A DNA stretch of 64,000 nt from Stenotrophomonas sp. ATCM1_4 (lineage in GTDB: Bacteria; Pseudomonadota; Gammaproteobacteria; Xanthomonadales; Xanthomonadaceae): NCBI RefSeq assembly GCF_004348115.1, contig NZ_QPFB01000001.1, forward strand, positions 473,978 through 537,977, in the 5' to 3' direction. A model generated the notes under the pieces. It was not told the origin of the DNA. It searched no databases and was given only the letters and a program-made list of their open reading frames with translations. The position numbers and the translations under genes were made by a program. Below are positions 62,153-64,000 of the stretch, one piece after another (positions within the stretch are counted from its first letter, which is position 1; every line of letters begins with the position of its first letter).

Positions 62153-64000
62153 TCAACGCACCGGCATGCCCGGCAATGCACCTGCGTCGGCATCGAGCAG
62201 CGCCAGGGCGCCGCCGTCGAAGCCGGCCGACAGGATCATGCCTTCGCTCAGGCCGAAGCGCATCTTGCGCGGGGCCAGGTTGGCGATGAACACCACGTTG
62301 CGGCCGACCAGCGTTTCCGGCTCGGCGTAGCTGCCGCGGATGCCGGAGAAGATCTGGCGCTGGCCGAGGTCACCGGCGTCCAGCAGGAAGCGCAGCAGCT
62401 TGTCCGAGCCCTCGACGAAGCCGCATTCGATGACCTTGCCGATGCGCAGATCGAGCTTGGCGAAATCGTCGATGCCGATGTAGGCGGCCGCCTCGCCATC
62501 AGCCTTGGGCGCGGCCTTGGCTTCCACCTTGGCGGGCTTCTCGGCCTTGGCCGGCTTGGCCTCGGCGGCGGGCTGGGAGGTCAGGGTGTCCTTGGAGGCA
62601 TCGGTCATTGCGTCGATCATCTTGGGGTCGATACGGGTGAACAGCGCCACGTAGGGCGCGATGGTGTGGGCGGTGAGCGGGGCGGCGATATCGCCCCAGC
62701 CGGTCATCGGTGCATTGAGGAAGCCCTCGGCCTGCAGGGCGGTGGCCGGCAGCACCGGCTTGAGCGCGGCGACCAGCACGCGGAACAGGTTCAGGCCCTG
62801 GGTGCAGACCGCCTGCAGTTCGGCGTCGGCACCTTCCTGCTTGGCGATCACCCACGGCTTGGTGTCGTCGATGTACTTGTTGGCTTCATCGGCCAGCGCC
62901 ATGGTCAGGCGGATCGCCGCGGCCGGGTCGTTGCGCTCGTACGCCTCGCGTACCGGGGCCAGCGCGGCCACGAAGCGGTCGTACTGGGCCGGGTCGGGCA
63001 GTGCGTCGGCAAGCCGGCCGTCGAAGCGCTTGGAGATGAAACCGGCGCAGCGGCTGGCCAGGTTGACGAACTTGCCGACCAGGTCGGCATTCACGCGGGC
63101 GGTGAAGTCGGCCAGGTTCAGGTCCAGGTCGTCCACGCCGCCGGAGGACTTGGCGGCGAAGTAGTAGCGCAGCGCTTCCGGCGCCAGCCCCGCGTCCAGG
63201 TAGGTGCGGGCCATCACGAAGGTGCCGCGCGACTTGCTCATCTTGGCGCCGTCCACGGTCAGGTAGCCATTGACATGCAGGCGGGTCGGCGCGCGCAGTC
63301 CGGTGCCGTGCAGCACCGACGGCCAGAACAGGCCGTGGAAGTTGACGATGTCCTTGCCGATGAAGTGGTGCAGCTCGGTGCTGCTGCCGGCGGCCAGCAC
63401 GGCGTCGAAGTCGTCACCGGTCTTCGCGCACAGGTTCTTGAAGCTGGACAGGTATCCGATCGGCGCGTCCAGCCACACGTAGAAGTACTTGCCCGGTGCA
63501 CCGGGGATCTCGAACCCGAAGTAGGGCGCGTCGCGGGAGATGTCCCAGGCGCGCAGGCCGCCCTCGGCGTCCAGCCACTCGGACAGCTTGGCCTTCACGC
63601 CCGGCAGGGCGACGTCACCGGCCAGCCACTGGCGCAGGAAGTCCTGGAAGCGGCCCACTTCGAAGAAGTAATGCTCCGAATCGCGGATTTCCGGGGTAGC
63701 GCCGGACACCACCGACTTGGGGTCGATCAGGTCGGTGGGGCCGTAGGTGGCACCGCAGACCTCGCAGTTGTCGCCGTACTGGTCCGGGGACTTGCACTTC
63801 GGGCAGGTGCCCTTGATGTAGCGGTCCGGCAGGAACATGCCCTTGGCCGGGTCATAGAACTGGGCCACCGAGCGACGGCTGATGTGGCCGGCGGCGTCGA
63901 GCCGGGTGTACAGCGCCTCGGTCAGCTCGCGGTTGGCGGCCGAGTTGGTCGAGTCGTAGTGATCGAAATCCACGCCGAAGGCAGCGAAGTCGCGCTCATG
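62153..64000 (-). CDS. metG: Methionyl-tRNA synthetase, N-terminus outside the window
   Basis: This enzyme charges tRNA-Met and initiator tRNA. 616 codons are present; the first codons (with the HIGH motif) lie beyond base 64000. Visible are the zinc knuckle (CPKCKSPDQYGDNCEVCG), the class I signature KMSKSRGTF, an anticodon-binding helical domain, a Lys/Ala-rich linker (EAKPAKAEKPAKVEAKAA) and a C-terminal tRNA-binding OB domain (about the last 105 residues, DDFAKLDLRIGKVIECG). Confidence 0.96.
   Translation of the reverse strand, partial: HERDFAAFGVDFDHYDSTNSAANRELTEALYTRLDAAGHISRRSVAQFYDPAKGMFLPDRYIKGTCPKCKSPDQYGDNCEVCGATYGPTDLIDPKSVVSGATPEIRDSEHYFFEVGRFQDFLRQWLAGDVALPGVKAKLSEWLDAEGGLRAWDISRDAPYFGFEIPGAPGKYFYVWLDAPIGYLSSFKNLCAKTGDDFDAVLAAGSSTELHHFIGKDIVNFHGLFWPSVLHGTGLRAPTRLHVNGYLTVDGAKMSKSRGTFVMARTYLDAGLAPEALRYYFAAKSSGGVDDLDLNLADFTARVNADLVGKFVNLASRCAGFISKRFDGRLADALPDPAQYDRFVAALAPVREAYERNDPAAAIRLTMALADEANKYIDDTKPWVIAKQEGADAELQAVCTQGLNLFRVLVAALKPVLPATALQAEGFLNAPMTGWGDIAAPLTAHTIAPYVALFTRIDPKMIDAMTDASKDTLTSQPAAEAKPAKAEKPAKVEAKAAPKADGEAAAYIGIDDFAKLDLRIGKVIECGFVEGSDKLLRFLLDAGDLGQRQIFSGIRGSYAEPETLVGRNVVFIANLAPRKMRFGLSEGMILSAGFDGGALALLDADAGALPGMPVR

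Noticed and set aside
1..64000. CRISPR array, prophage, integron or insertion sequence
   Set aside because: No regularly spaced repeats, transposase, integrase or phage structural genes were found. Repeats present are short palindromic elements.

Overview
This window is high-GC gammaproteobacterial chromosome. Gene content and protein wording fit the Xanthomonadaceae, most likely Stenotrophomonas: a MacABC pump with a divergent two-component system, oleate hydratase, tandem PstS with an OprP-type porin, and dispersed Xanthomonadaceae-type palindromic repeats. Genes are tightly packed, with many ATGA stop/start overlaps. There is no sign of a plasmid, prophage, transposase or CRISPR array.

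Layout. 0-4.7 kb: the end of a tRNA-Leu, then rnr, rlmB and a DmpA-type aminopeptidase on the plus strand. 4.7-12 kb: a palindromic repeat cluster, then the macA-macB-outer membrane factor operon (minus), divergent from an OmpR-type regulator and sensor kinase. The shared intergenic region carries 10-bp-spaced direct repeats of TGTAWCGG. 12-13.7 kb: a membrane GGDEF-like protein with a degenerate signature, and RNase T. 13.7-16.2 kb: a copper-type RiPP locus. It contains a bufferin/HvfA-like precursor with two [10 protein letters not shown] modules, a DUF692 (MNIO) modifying enzyme and a DUF2063 partner, preceded by an RcnB-like periplasmic protein whose promoter carries the same TGTAWCGG repeat as the mac locus. 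16.4-25 kb: a phosphate island (oprP-like porin, a secreted unknown, pstS2, pstS1, pstC, pstA, pstB, phoU) with Pho-box candidates before three of the genes.

25-37.2 kb: housekeeping and metabolic genes: nth, a crotonase, a degenerate FKBP-like protein, a leishmanolysin-like secreted peptidase with a small coupled partner, a DUF1289-Nudix fusion, sseA, a DUF1684 lipoprotein, an AmpD-type amidase, a YqiA-like hydrolase, rlmKL and a GNAT enzyme. 37.3-42.2 kb: a Fur-type iron uptake operon (TonB receptor, DUF3649, PepSY, DUF3325). 42.2-45.5 kb: DUF445, two small membrane proteins and an orphan ParB-like protein. 45.7-56.5 kb: a putrescine (Puu) pathway, split into puuC and a puuB/puuDA cluster, with oleate hydratase, an MFS transporter, a hemerythrin and a double-REC diguanylate cyclase in between. 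56.6-64 kb: mprF, a DUF998-like membrane protein, RidA, a secreted unknown, an RnfB-like ferredoxin whose 5' end is built from a dispersed repeat, a HAD phosphatase and a truncated metG.

The most interesting item is the bufABC-type locus at 13.7-15.7 kb together with its likely regulatory link to the macABC locus.
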